A stretch of DNA of 64,000 nt from Comamonadaceae bacterium UBA2121 (GTDB lineage Bacteria > Pseudomonadota > Gammaproteobacteria > Burkholderiales > Burkholderiaceae_C). Shown here in pieces: positions 19,265 through 27,214 of this stretch (position 1 is the stretch's first letter; each line of letters begins with the position of its first letter). The stretch is taken from positions 306,381-370,380 of the forward strand of contig DCYB01000012.1 in the NCBI GenBank assembly GCA_002331385.1, given 5' to 3'. Under the pieces are notes generated by a model. The model was not told where the DNA came from, ran no database searches, and saw only the letters and a list, made by a program, of their open reading frames with translations. Made by a program: the position numbers and the translations under genes.

Positions 19265-20248
19265 TCAATGTCCTCCCGCCTTTCCGCTGATGCGCAGGCG
19301 CGGATCCACAGCGAAATACAGCATGTCCACAATCAGATTGATGATGACGAAAATCAGCGCAATCAGGCACAGATAGGCAGCCATCACCGGGATGTCTGCG
19401 AACGTCACCGCCTGAATGAACAGCAACCCCATGCCGGGCCACTGGAACACCGTCTCCGTGATGATGGCGAATGCGATCAGTCCCCCCAACTGCAGGCCCG
19501 TGATCGTCATCACTGGCACCAGCGTGTTCTTGAGCGCATGACCGAAGTAGATGGCGCGATTGGTCAGCCCGCGCGCGCGCGCGAACTTGATGTAGTCTGT
19601 GCGCAGCACTTCCAGCATTTCCGCGCGCACCAGCCGCATGATCAGCGTGAGCTGGAAAATCGCCAGCGTGATGGCGGGCAAGGTGATGTGGTGCCAGCCC
19701 TTGGCATTGAGCAACCCTGTGCTCCACCAGCCCAACTGGGTCACCTCGCCGCGCCCATAACTGGGGAACCAGCCCAGCGTCACCGAGAACACCAGAATCA
19801 GCAAGATACCAATGAGAAACGTGGGCAGCGACACGCCCAGCAGCGAGATCGTCATGAACACCTGACTCATGAACGTGCCACGCTTGAGCGCGGCATACAC
19901 GCCCATCGGCACGCCCACCACAAAGGCAATCACGGCGGCCACGAGCGCCAGTTCCAGCGTCGCAGGAAAGCGTTCCGCAATCAGGCGCGAGACCTTGGCA
20001 CCTTGGCGCAGGCTCAGTCCAAAATCACCCTGCGCCGCGTTCAGCAAAAAGTGCCAGAACTGGACGATGAAGGGCTGGTCCAGCCCCAACTCTGCGCGCA
20101 CCTTGGCGATCTGCTGCGGCGTCGCATCCTGCCCCAGCATCGTGACCACCGGATCGCCCACGTACTGGAACAGCATGAAGGAGATGAAGGCCACCGTCAC
20201 CATCACGATCACGGCTTGGATAAGTCTGCGCAGGATGAAGGCGAGCAT
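19265..20248 (-). CDS. dppB: Peptide-class ABC transporter permease, DppB/OppB type
   Basis: Inner-membrane permease; 327 residues with six hydrophobic segments. The N-terminus MLAFILRRLIQAVIVMVTV is the classic DppB start, followed by the periplasmic loop with QFWHFLLNAAQGDFGLSL and the EAA loop around DYIKFARARGL. First gene of the operon as seen. No substrate-binding protein gene lies upstream, although such a gene usually heads these operons. No clear Shine-Dalgarno is visible before the ATG. Confidence 0.93.
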   Translation of the reverse strand: MLAFILRRLIQAVIVMVTVAFISFMLFQYVGDPVVTMLGQDATPQQIAKVRAELGLDQPFIVQFWHFLLNAAQGDFGLSLRQGAKVSRLIAERFPATLELALVAAVIAFVVGVPMGVYAALKRGTFMSQVFMTISLLGVSLPTFLIGILLILVFSVTLGWFPSYGRGEVTQLGWWSTGLLNAKGWHHITLPAITLAIFQLTLIMRLVRAEMLEVLRTDYIKFARARGLTNRAIYFGHALKNTLVPVMTITGLQLGGLIAFAIITETVFQWPGMGLLFIQAVTFADIPVMAAYLCLIALIFVIINLIVDMLYFAVDPRLRISGKAGGH

Positions 20249-20691
20249 TCAGTTGGCGTGGGCTGACAGGGAATACAAAGAGACATCAACGCATGAGCAT
20301 GGGCATGGACCGCGCACCCGCGTCGGCCCCCAGCTTCTCTTCCCCTCTGGGGCACATTGTTACGTTGAATCGTTAACGTGAGACTATGCCGCCCCGGCAA
20401 AGAAATTGCACAACGGGAATTCCCTGACACAAGGCAAGAATCTATCGACCTTCGCGTCCAATTTCGCAGTTCAAACGGCGTGAACGACTCTATCCGGACA
20501 AGCTTCCTGCACCCACGATGCACAAGACGCAGCACGGAACTGCTGGCGCTCAACGGCAATGCAGCAACCAGATCAGGATCGAACCACAACGACCTCCATG
20601 GTCCTCGTGGCGCATGCGGTACCAATCATGCACAGTGCTGCCATGCCACATGGAACATGCAACACCACACAGAAAGAAAGGCCAAACAGCC
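20249..20691. other. Non-coding gap upstream of dppB
   Basis: About 440 bases between dppB and the porin terminator hold no convincing gene; open frames here lack ribosome sites and read through the terminator. The region must contain the dppB promoter (- strand). TTGTGC and CATAGT hexamers between about 20380 and 20415 are at 19-nt spacing, which is weak evidence. Confidence 0.5.
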
Positions 20692-20727
20692 AAAAAAAAA
20701 CCATCGCTCCGAAGAGCGATGGTTTTT
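20692..20727. terminator. Bidirectional terminator after the porin gene
   Basis: CCATCGCTC (20701-20709), CGAA tetraloop, GAGCGATGG (20714-20722), with nine A upstream and five T downstream. A strong 9-bp stem with a GNRA-like loop closes transcription of the highly expressed porin on the - strand. Confidence 0.93.
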
Positions 20728-20763
20728 ACCTCTAACCAAAGCTGGCGTTAGGCCAGCCCGAAA

Positions 20764-21801
20764 TTAGAAGGAGTGGCGGATACCAACTTGCACGCCGGTC
20801 TGAGCCTTGCCGAAGCCAGGGCCTTCGGTGTTCAGATCCTTGGCAGCCAGGCCCAGGTTTGCGCCGTCCTTGTTCTTCATGTACGACACGGTGCCGTACA
20901 CAGCAGTACGCTTGGACAGGTTGTGGACGTAGCCCAGGCTCAGCTGGTGAGTCTTGCCGTCGTCGAAAGCCTTCTGGTCGTACAGAGCGTACTGCAGCTT
21001 GACTTCGCCAGCGCCCACGGGAGCGGAAGCACCCAGCATGTAAGCGTTAACCTTCTGGTTAGGAGCGCCGTCGATCTTGTCGCGGGTTTGCTGAGCAATA
21101 CCCGACAGCTTCACAACGTTCATGTTGTAGGAAGCGCCGATCGTCAGGGCGTTGCGGTCGCGGTTAGCAGCAACGGTGTCGCGGTCGTCGTAGGACACAG
21201 CAACGCTCAGAGGGCCGTTGTCGTATGCAACGTAACCACCCATGTAGCGGCCAGCGTGACCGGAGGTCTGCTCGTCGAAGCCGTAACCGATAGCAGCGTT
21301 GAAGCCACCCATGTTAGGCGTGTAGTAGGAGATCATGTTGCTGGAACGGATGCCGTTTGCATCGCCAGCTGTGCCGTACCAGTTGGACCATGCACCGAAC
21401 TGGCCGATACCAGTTTGGTTGAACAGGTCGTAGGAGCTGGTCTTCGTGTAGCCAGGGGTCAGGTCACGGCCCAGACGCACTTCACCGAAGCCACCAGACA
21501 GGCTCACGGTCGAACGACGCTTGAAGTTGAAGCCGCCAGAGGTGCCGTCATCGGTGAACAGCTCGCCTTCCATCCAGAAGCCAGCCTTCAGGCCGCCACC
21601 CAGATCTTCCACGCCGCGGAAGCCCAGACGGCTGGTGTAGTTGCCGCTGGTGTACATGCCGTACTTGCTGTCGCCAGCAGCGTTGGCCTTGTTCACGTAG
21701 CCAATACCCGTGTCAACGATACCGAACAGGGTCACGGAAGATTGAGCCATCGCAGCGCCGGAGGAAGCCAGCACAGCCAGGGCAATCAGTGATTTTTTCA
21801 T
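20764..21801 (-). CDS. Outer-membrane porin, Omp32-like general bacterial porin
   Basis: Trimeric 16-strand beta-barrel for diffusion of small solutes; 345 residues. The signal peptide MKKSLIALAVLASSGAAMA is cleaved before QSSVTLFG, the typical start of Burkholderiales porins; the chain has alternating beta strands and ends in Phe (VGIRHSF), the outer-membrane assembly signal. The motifs YTSRLGFRGVEDLGGGLKA and LGRDLTPGY fit the Gram-negative porin family. GGAG lies 9 nt upstream. Codon use is strongly biased, as in abundant proteins. Omp32 of Delftia/Comamonas is anion-selective; selectivity here is not readable. Confidence 0.95.
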   Translation of the reverse strand: MKKSLIALAVLASSGAAMAQSSVTLFGIVDTGIGYVNKANAAGDSKYGMYTSGNYTSRLGFRGVEDLGGGLKAGFWMEGELFTDDGTSGGFNFKRRSTVSLSGGFGEVRLGRDLTPGYTKTSSYDLFNQTGIGQFGAWSNWYGTAGDANGIRSSNMISYYTPNMGGFNAAIGYGFDEQTSGHAGRYMGGYVAYDNGPLSVAVSYDDRDTVAANRDRNALTIGASYNMNVVKLSGIAQQTRDKIDGAPNQKVNAYMLGASAPVGAGEVKLQYALYDQKAFDDGKTHQLSLGYVHNLSKRTAVYGTVSYMKNKDGANLGLAAKDLNTEGPGFGKAQTGVQVGIRHSF

Positions 21802-21918
21802 TGCGAGTTACTCCAAGGTTAAACAGAGGGCCCTGGATAAAGGGGGCCAGTGGCACAAAGTTCGTTGTGCAGCCAGCCGGTTCCCCCGGGCCAACCTCCT
21901 GGTGGGGAAGTTAGTCCT

Positions 21919-21947
21919 ATTGCAACAGAGGTGGCGATGTTTCGCAA
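21919..21947 (-). promoter_or_regulatory. Probable porin promoter with structured leader
   Basis: On the - strand, TTGCGA (21947-21942), a 17-nt spacer and TGCAAT (21924-21919) form a plausible sigma70 promoter. The resulting leader of about 110 nt contains the hairpin GCACAA-AGTTCG-TTGTGC (21853-21870) and a GGAGG-containing imperfect palindrome near 21895. Structured leaders are common in porin mRNAs controlled by small RNAs. No experimental support. Confidence 0.45.
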
Positions 21948-22111
21948 AGGAAATCCCTCACAATTCGCCGAAAACCATAAATTCGTTGCGACGCTGCAAC
22001 ACCGTTAGTGACAAACTTCAGACACCCCAAATCCCGATTCGTCAACCCGCAGTTGCGGTCAAATTTGTCAACAACATACATCAAGCGCCCTTTTCTCGAC
22101 AATACACCGTA

Positions 22112-22729
22112 ATGGATCAAATTCTCGAAACTGCAGACGCCGCTCTGCGTACGCTTTTCGCGTCTCCCAAGGCGAGTGAGCCCTCCCCAGCGCGTGATTG
22201 CCCGGTGCCCTCACTGACCGAGCCGGAGCGTCGCCTGTCCGGCGCGTTGATGCGCGTGAACCACGTCGGAGAAGTATGCGCGCAGGCGCTTTATCTGTCC
22301 CAGGCCGCCGTGACGAAAGACCCGCAATTACGTGCCAGCCTGCTGGCAGCCGCCCGGGAGGAAGTGGATCACCTCGCCTGGACACGCGAACGTTTGGACG
22401 CATTGGGCAGCCGCCCGAGCCTGCTGAATCCGCTTTGGTTTGCCGGTGCCTTCGCCATCGGTCTGGGCGCCGCGCGCATCAGCGATCGGGTGAGTCTGGG
22501 CTTTGTGGTGGAAACCGAACGGCAGGTGTCCGAGCACCTGGGCGGGCATCTGGAGCGATTGCCACCAGGTGACGCGCCGTCACGCGAGGTCGTCGCCCGC
22601 ATGAAGGTGGATGAAGAGCGGCATGCCACGCAGGCGCTGGCCGCGGGAGCGCAATTGTTACCGGCTCCGGCCCGTCTGCTCATGAAAGCGGCCGCCAGGG
22701 TCATGACGACGACGGCCCACTATATATAG
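22112..22729 (+). CDS. coq7: 2-polyprenyl-3-methyl-6-methoxy-1,4-benzoquinone monooxygenase, COQ7/UbiM-type di-iron
   Basis: Di-iron hydroxylase for the C6 step of ubiquinone biosynthesis, the alternative to flavin-dependent UbiF; 205 residues. Carboxylate-bridged iron ligands are all present: E54 in MRVNHVGEVCA, E84/H87 in REEVDH, E136 in VETE, and E168/E169/H171 in DEERH. The start at 22112 gives the usual family length; an open extension of 70 codons upstream has no similarity. The SD is weak. Divergent from the porin. Confidence 0.93.
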   Translation: MDQILETADAALRTLFASPKASEPSPARDCPVPSLTEPERRLSGALMRVNHVGEVCAQALYLSQAAVTKDPQLRASLLAAAREEVDHLAWTRERLDALGSRPSLLNPLWFAGAFAIGLGAARISDRVSLGFVVETERQVSEHLGGHLERLPPGDAPSREVVARMKVDEERHATQALAAGAQLLPAPARLLMKAAARVMTTTAHYI

Positions 22730-22787
22730 AGCCCCGTTGCCGCCGGGCTCGCGCCCCGGATGCAGAACAAGGGCGCGAACGGCGCGA

Positions 22788-23237
22788 TCAGGCCTCGATG
22801 ATCTCGTAGCCCGTGGTGATCTCTGCCGTCTTGGCCAGCATGATGCTGGCGGAGCAGTACTTCTCGTGGCTCATGGCAATGGCCCGCTCCACCGCGGCGG
22901 CGGGGATGCCCTTGCCGGTCACGGTGAAGTGCATATGGATCGACGTGAACACCTTGGGATCGGTCTGCGCACGCTCGGAGGTCAGTTTGACCGAGCAGCC
23001 CCGCACATCGTGGCGACCGCGCTTCAGGATCAGCACCACGTCATAGGCCGTGCAGCCGCCCGTGCCTGCGAGCACGGTTTCCATGGGGCGCGGGGCCAAG
23101 TTCTGGCCGCCGTTGCGCGGATTGGCCTCGTCAGGCGCGCCGTCCATGGTCAGAACGTGCCCGCTCCCTGTTTCAGCCACAAATCCCATGCCCGAGCGCG
23201 TACCTGCGTTGCCTGTCCAGCTCACTGTGCATTCCAT
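22788..23237 (-). CDS. OsmC family peroxiredoxin-like protein
   Basis: OsmC/YhfA-type protein, 149 residues, a cytosolic thiol-dependent peroxidase fold. The two redox cysteines sit in the expected places: GTGGCTAYDV (resolving/peroxidatic region) and HEKYCSASIML. The start ATG at 23237 has AAGGA 7 nt upstream and begins MECTVSWTGNAG. It is divergent from the ilvA leader, with which it shares a 337-nt gap. Substrates are organic hydroperoxides by family; YhfA members are less well defined. Confidence 0.9.
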   Translation of the reverse strand: MECTVSWTGNAGTRSGMGFVAETGSGHVLTMDGAPDEANPRNGGQNLAPRPMETVLAGTGGCTAYDVVLILKRGRHDVRGCSVKLTSERAQTDPKVFTSIHMHFTVTGKGIPAAAVERAIAMSHEKYCSASIMLAKTAEITTGYEIIEA

Positions 23238-23304
23238 GATTTCGTCCTTTCTTATTGACTCTTTTGCGCAACATCTAGTTGCGTCGTAAAAAAACATGCT
23301 GATT

Positions 23305-23337
23305 TTGCTGCATCGCAGCAAGATTTGCGCATACAAT
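23305..23337 (+). promoter_or_regulatory. Promoter with 17-bp palindromic operator before the ilvA leader RNA
   Basis: TTGCTGC-ATC-GCAGCAA (23305-23321) is a perfect palindrome with 7-bp arms and a 3-nt centre. TACAAT (23332-23337) is a good -10, and the poor -35 position (about 23309-23314) falls inside the palindrome, so a bound regulator would directly block or replace -35 contact. The core CTGC-N3-GCAG resembles sites described for PhaR-type regulators of polyhydroxyalkanoate storage, but this identification is only a suggestion. Confidence 0.5.
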
Positions 23338-23343
23338 TCAGGT

Positions 23344-23452
23344 CATGCGCTACCCGCGCTGATTGAAGTGGGTCTTGCGCGCCGATTGTCTCCTCCATCT
23401 CCTCAAAGGATGGATTTGGCCCCGGGCTTAACGGCTTGGGGCCATTTTTTTT
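23344..23452 (+). ncRNA. Candidate small RNA or terminated leader upstream of ilvA
   Basis: From the TACAAT -10, transcription would start near 23344 and end at the strong terminator at 23417-23452, giving an RNA of about 109 nt. It contains a hairpin TCCATC (23394-23399) / GATGGA (23409-23414) whose 9-nt loop includes CCTC, preceded by TCTCCTCC (23389-23396), an exposed anti-Shine-Dalgarno-like run typical of sRNAs that pair with ribosome sites. No threonine/isoleucine-rich leader peptide is visible, which argues against classical ilv attenuation. It could be an independent sRNA or an ilvA leader; I do not recognise a named family. Confidence 0.45.
23417..23452 (+). terminator. Intrinsic terminator 122 nt before ilvA
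   Basis: TGGCCCC (23417-23423), 14-nt loop, GGGGCCA (23438-23444), then eight T. It lies between the divergent osmC gene and ilvA, so no protein gene ends here; it must terminate a leader or small RNA. No clear separate ilvA promoter is evident between 23453 and 23574. Confidence 0.88.
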
Positions 23453-23574
23453 GGCGCGATCTGCCAACCGGCTCGTCAAGGCTTCACCGTGACCGGATGA
23501 CCATTCCCGGACATTGCACTTGTTTCTATGATGGCGACCCTGCACCGCCATTGCTACGTGCCACAGAACGCATC

Positions 23575-25155
23575 ATGACCAAGACCCAACACAAGCCCGC
23601 CCTCAGCCCGTTCGACTATCTCAAGAAGATCCTCACTGCCCGCGTCTACGACGTGGCGGTCGAGTCCGATCTGCAGGTGGCCAAGTCCCTCAGCCGCCGC
23701 ATGCACAACAAGGTGCTGCTCAAGCGCGAGGACCAGCAACCCGTGTTCAGCTTCAAGCTGCGTGGCGCCTACAACAAGATGGCCCAGCTCGACGCGGAGC
23801 AACTGGCACGCGGCGTGATTTGCGCCTCTGCAGGCAACCACGCGCAAGGTGTGGCGATGAGCGCCTCCAAGCTCGGCACCCGCGCCGTGATTGTGATGCC
23901 GACGACGACGCCCCAACTCAAGATCGACGCGGTGAAAACCCTTGGCGGCGAGGTCGTGCTCAGCGGCGACAGCTATTCCGACGCGTACGAACATGCCGCA
24001 CGCCTGCAAAAGGAACAGGGCCTGACCTTTGTGCACCCGTTTGACGATCCGGACGTGATCGCCGGACAGGGCACGATCGCCATGGAAGTGCTGCGCCAAT
24101 TGCAGGCGCTGGGCAGCAACCGGCTCGATGCCATCTTTGTTGCCATTGGCGGCGGCGGGCTGATCTCGGGCGTGGCCAACTACATCAAGGCGGTGCGCCC
24201 CGACATCAAGGTGATCGGCGTGCAGATGAACGACTCTGACGCCATGGCGCAATCCGTGAGCCAGAAGGAGCGCGTGACGCTGCCCGACGTGGGCCTGTTC
24301 TCTGACGGCACCGCGGTGAAGCTCGTGGGCGAGGAAACCTTCCGCGTGGCCAGCAATCTGGTGGACGACTATATCTTGGTGGACACCGATGCCGTGTGCG
24401 CCGCCATCAAGGACGTTTTCGTGGACACGCGCTCCATCGTCGAGCCCGCAGGCGCGATGTCGGTGGCTGCGATCAAGCAATACGTCGCCAAGCACAAGAC
24501 CAAGGGTGAAACCTATGCCGCCATCCTGTGCGGCGCGAACATGAATTTCGACCGCCTGCGCTTCGTGGCTGAGCGCGCGGAAGTCGGCGAGGAGCGCGAG
24601 GCGCTGTTTGCCGTGACCATTCCCGAAGAGCGCGGCAGCTTCAAGCGTTTCTGCGAAATCGTCGGCGCACTGCCCGGCGCAACCCGCAACGTCACCGAGT
24701 TCAATTACCGCATCAGCGATGCCAAGCGCGCGCACGTTTTCGTCGGGCTGACCACGAACGCGCGCGGCGAATCCGAAAAGATCGCGCGACATTTCCAGAA
24801 GAACGGTTTTGACGCGCTCGATCTCACCCATGACGAATTGGCCAAGGAGCACCTGCGCCACCTCGTCGGCGGTCATTCGTCGCTGGCGCAGGACGAGCGC
24901 CTGATGCGCTTCACCTTCCCCGAGCGCCCGGGCGCCCTGCTCAAGTTCCTCAGCCTGATGCAGCCGCACTGGAACATCAGCCTGTTCCACTATCGCAACC
25001 AGGGCGCGGACTATGGGCGCATTCTGGTCGGCATCCAGGTGCCTGCGGAGGACGCCAAGGCGTTCGACAAATTCCTCAAGACGTTGGACTACCCGTACGT
25101 GGAAGAGACTTTGAACCCGGCCTATCGCCTGTTCCTGCAATCCACCGGTGCCTGA
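23575..25155 (+). CDS. ilvA: Threonine ammonia-lyase, biosynthetic (long form)
   Basis: PLP enzyme converting threonine to 2-oxobutanoate for isoleucine synthesis; 526 residues. The PLP lysine K61 sits in FSFKLRGAYN, and the phosphate-binding GGGGLISG loop is present. The C-terminal third has two ACT-like regulatory domains (about 335-425 and 430-520; LFAVTIPEERGSFKRF and RFTFPERPGALLKF), the isoleucine/valine sensor of biosynthetic forms, absent from catabolic TdcB. The start is chosen at MTKTQHK because upstream in-frame sequence covers the terminator. The stop is followed closely by cobS. Confidence 0.96.
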   Translation: MTKTQHKPALSPFDYLKKILTARVYDVAVESDLQVAKSLSRRMHNKVLLKREDQQPVFSFKLRGAYNKMAQLDAEQLARGVICASAGNHAQGVAMSASKLGTRAVIVMPTTTPQLKIDAVKTLGGEVVLSGDSYSDAYEHAARLQKEQGLTFVHPFDDPDVIAGQGTIAMEVLRQLQALGSNRLDAIFVAIGGGGLISGVANYIKAVRPDIKVIGVQMNDSDAMAQSVSQKERVTLPDVGLFSDGTAVKLVGEETFRVASNLVDDYILVDTDAVCAAIKDVFVDTRSIVEPAGAMSVAAIKQYVAKHKTKGETYAAILCGANMNFDRLRFVAERAEVGEEREALFAVTIPEERGSFKRFCEIVGALPGATRNVTEFNYRISDAKRAHVFVGLTTNARGESEKIARHFQKNGFDALDLTHDELAKEHLRHLVGGHSSLAQDERLMRFTFPERPGALLKFLSLMQPHWNISLFHYRNQGADYGRILVGIQVPAEDAKAFDKFLKTLDYPYVEETLNPAYRLFLQSTGA

Positions 25156-25174
25156 ACGCCGCACATTGCCCACC

Positions 25175-25984
25175 ATGCAGGCCGTACGTCACTTTTTGCT
25201 GGCAGTGCAGTTCTTCACCCGCATTCCGGTGAACGGGCCTCTCACGCAATGGGTCGGCTACAGCCCTGCCATGCTGCGCGCGAGCGCGGCGCACTTTCCG
25301 GGCGTGGGACTGCTGGTCGGGCTGATCGCCGCGCTCAGTTACGCCGCATGCTTCCTGCTGCTGGGCGGACAAGGCTTCAGCGTCCTGGTCGCCGCCGTGC
25401 TCAGCACCATCGTGACGGTGATGGCGACAGGCGGTTTTCACGAGGACGGTCTGGCCGATGTGGCCGATGGGCTGGGAGGCGGTTATCAGCCCGAGCGCGT
25501 GCTGGAGATCATGAAAGACTCGCGCGTCGGCGCTTTTGGCGCGATGGCGCTGGTGCTGGCGTTCGCCGCCAAGTTCTCCCTGCTCGCCCAATTGGGCAGC
25601 GCCGGGTTGGCGGTCGTGTTGTGGTCGATGCTGTGCGCGCACGTGTTCTCGCGCCTGTGGCCGCTGGTGCTGATCCGCAAACTTCCCCATGTGGGCGACA
25701 CCGCCACGTCCAAGAGCAAGCCACTGGCGGACCAGATTGCGCTGGAATCGCTCTGGGCCGCTGGCATGTGGTGCGTTCTGCCGCTGGTGGCCGGGACGTT
25801 CGCGCTCGGGTTCTCCGCGATGCTGCTCGGCATTTTGCTCAGCGCGCTGGGCGCGGCGTGGATGGGCTGGCGTTTTCTGAAGCGGTTGCACGGTTTCACT
25901 GGCGATTGTCTGGGTGCCGTGCAGCAGGTGTCGGAGATCGGCTTCTATCTGGGCATCGCCATCGCCGTCGGCAGCGTGGCCTGA
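25175..25984 (+). CDS. cobS: Adenosylcobinamide-GDP ribazoletransferase (cobalamin synthase)
   Basis: Inner-membrane enzyme joining adenosylcobinamide-GDP and alpha-ribazole, the last assembly step of B12. About 269 residues, highly hydrophobic. Family motifs are LLAVQFFTRIPV at the N-terminus, GGFHEDGLADVADG (metal-binding Asp-rich), SRVGAFG and GFTGDCLGA. The ATG at 25175 matches the family start; an in-frame GTG at 25148, overlapping the ilvA end, is an alternative. No SD supports either. No cobalamin riboswitch is seen; the gene seems to read through from ilvA. Confidence 0.94.
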   Translation: MQAVRHFLLAVQFFTRIPVNGPLTQWVGYSPAMLRASAAHFPGVGLLVGLIAALSYAACFLLLGGQGFSVLVAAVLSTIVTVMATGGFHEDGLADVADGLGGGYQPERVLEIMKDSRVGAFGAMALVLAFAAKFSLLAQLGSAGLAVVLWSMLCAHVFSRLWPLVLIRKLPHVGDTATSKSKPLADQIALESLWAAGMWCVLPLVAGTFALGFSAMLLGILLSALGAAWMGWRFLKRLHGFTGDCLGAVQQVSEIGFYLGIAIAVGSVA

Positions 25985-25987
25985 CCC

Positions 25988-26593
25988 ATGACCAAGCACA
26001 TCAGCGCCAGCCCCCGGTTGTGGTTGGTACGCCACGCCCAACCGCTGGTGCAGGCAGGTGTCTGTTATGGGCAACTATCACTGAAGGCAGATCAACTGCA
26101 CACACAACAGTCCGCAAAAGCACTGGATGCTGCGCTGCCTCAGGATTGGGCTGAATTGCGCTGCTCGCCATTGGAGCGCTGCGTGCAACTGCGCGATGCG
26201 CTGCTCCGCTTCCGAGACCCGGACGCCATCACGGCGCACCTCGATGAACGCTTGCAAGAGATGGACTTCGGCGCATGGGAAGGCCAGCGCTGGGACGCCA
26301 TCGCCCCTGACGCTCTCGCCGCCTGGACTGACGATTTTCCCCACTATCGCCCGGGCCAAGGCGAACCCCTCGCCGCCATGCTGGCCCGCGTGTCCCAAGC
26401 GCTAGAGCAATCCTGCGCGATCGGGCGTGCGGCGCACAAGGATGTGGTCTGGATCACACACGCCGGCGTCATCCGCTGCGTTCACTGGTTGCGCACGCAC
26501 GGTCCGGATCGGATGCCCGCGGCCAATGAGTGGACCGCGCCCGCGCCGGGATACGGCGAGTGGATCACGTTGGCGCTTTCACCCGCAACGTGA
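25988..26593 (+). CDS. cobC: Histidine phosphatase, alpha-ribazole phosphatase-like (CobC)
   Basis: Phosphoglycerate-mutase-fold phosphatase, 201 residues, starting 4 nt after cobS. The catalytic set is visible: phospho-acceptor His in WLVRHAQP, Arg in SPLERC, Glu in EMDFGAWEGQ and second His in ITHAGVIR. The acceptor motif reads RHAQ rather than the usual RHGE/RHGQ. Linkage to cobS points to dephosphorylation of alpha-ribazole-5'-phosphate or adenosylcobalamin-5'-phosphate. The other B12 genes are not in the window. Confidence 0.85.
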   Translation: MTKHISASPRLWLVRHAQPLVQAGVCYGQLSLKADQLHTQQSAKALDAALPQDWAELRCSPLERCVQLRDALLRFRDPDAITAHLDERLQEMDFGAWEGQRWDAIAPDALAAWTDDFPHYRPGQGEPLAAMLARVSQALEQSCAIGRAAHKDVVWITHAGVIRCVHWLRTHGPDRMPAANEWTAPAPGYGEWITLALSPAT

Positions 26594-26609
26594 CGGGCGC
26601 TGAAAGCCG

Positions 26610-27191
26610 CTATTGGTCTGAAGCCGGGTGCGGCTGCAGCGGCACCACGGGCATGCCCGTGCCCTGCGGGAGCACAGGCGCCTGAACGTTCGGGAACGCG
26701 GGCATGTTGCCAAGGTCAGGCGCTGCTGGCGCCGAGGCGCCGGAGGAAGACGCCGTCTTGAGCGGCATCTGCAACGTCATGCTGGACGCGCCGTTCAGGC
26801 TTGCGCCTAGACGTGCCTCACGTTTGCTCACCGTCTGCAGCACCAGCCCCGGCGTCACTTCCGCGCCTACGCGAAATGGCTTGGCAGGCTTGCCGTCCAC
26901 CTCGATCAGCGCCGCGCCGTGCCCGCTGCGAGTGCCTGCGAGCACCCCGATGAGCGTATAGCGCGTCGGCGCGATCTCTTTGGGCGCGCTCTCCACGGGC
27001 TCGCCGCCCAGCAGACGCGCCAGGGATTGCGCGTCCACCACCGCCTGGGCATGCGGCAACGCGGCGGCGCCCGATGCGGTCGCAGGGGCCGATAATTTCA
27101 GCCCCCAGAACACCACACTGGCCACCGCCAAAAACCACAAGGCAAAGGTTCCGCCCCCCACCTTCCACCGGTTGAATGCTTTTGTCACCAT
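26610..27191 (-). CDS. gspC: Type II secretion protein C (short form, no PDZ)
   Basis: Inner-membrane clamp linking the T2SS platform to the secretin; 193 residues. One membrane segment (about 12-30) is followed by the homology region, seen as YTLIGVLAGTRSGHGAALIEVDG in two parts (TLIGVLAG; GAALIEVDG) and FRVGAEVTPGLVLQTVS. The C-terminus is a Pro/Ala/Ser-rich tail with no PDZ or coiled-coil domain, shorter than the roughly 270-300 residues of classical GspC. It is transcribed away from gspG, only 23 nt apart. Confidence 0.85.
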   Translation of the reverse strand: MVTKAFNRWKVGGGTFALWFLAVASVVFWGLKLSAPATASGAAALPHAQAVVDAQSLARLLGGEPVESAPKEIAPTRYTLIGVLAGTRSGHGAALIEVDGKPAKPFRVGAEVTPGLVLQTVSKREARLGASLNGASSMTLQMPLKTASSSGASAPAAPDLGNMPAFPNVQAPVLPQGTGMPVVPLQPHPASDQ

Positions 27192-27214
27192 CGCGCGATT
27201 ATGATTGAGGCGAT

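Noticed and set aside
20378..20767. A 129-codon + strand frame in the gap upstream of the porin terminator.
   Set aside because: It reads straight through the terminator hairpin, has no SD and no similarity.
21902..22111. A 70-codon N-terminal extension of coq7.
   Set aside because: It overlaps the porin promoter region and has no similarity to the family; the start at 22112 gives the usual length.
22729..22750. GAGCCC...GGGCTC hairpin after coq7 as a terminator.
   Set aside because: Only six base pairs and no T tract; too weak to call.
25100..25175. A cobalamin riboswitch before cobS.
   Set aside because: cobS begins within 20 nt of the ilvA stop, leaving no space for an aptamer of about 200 nt.
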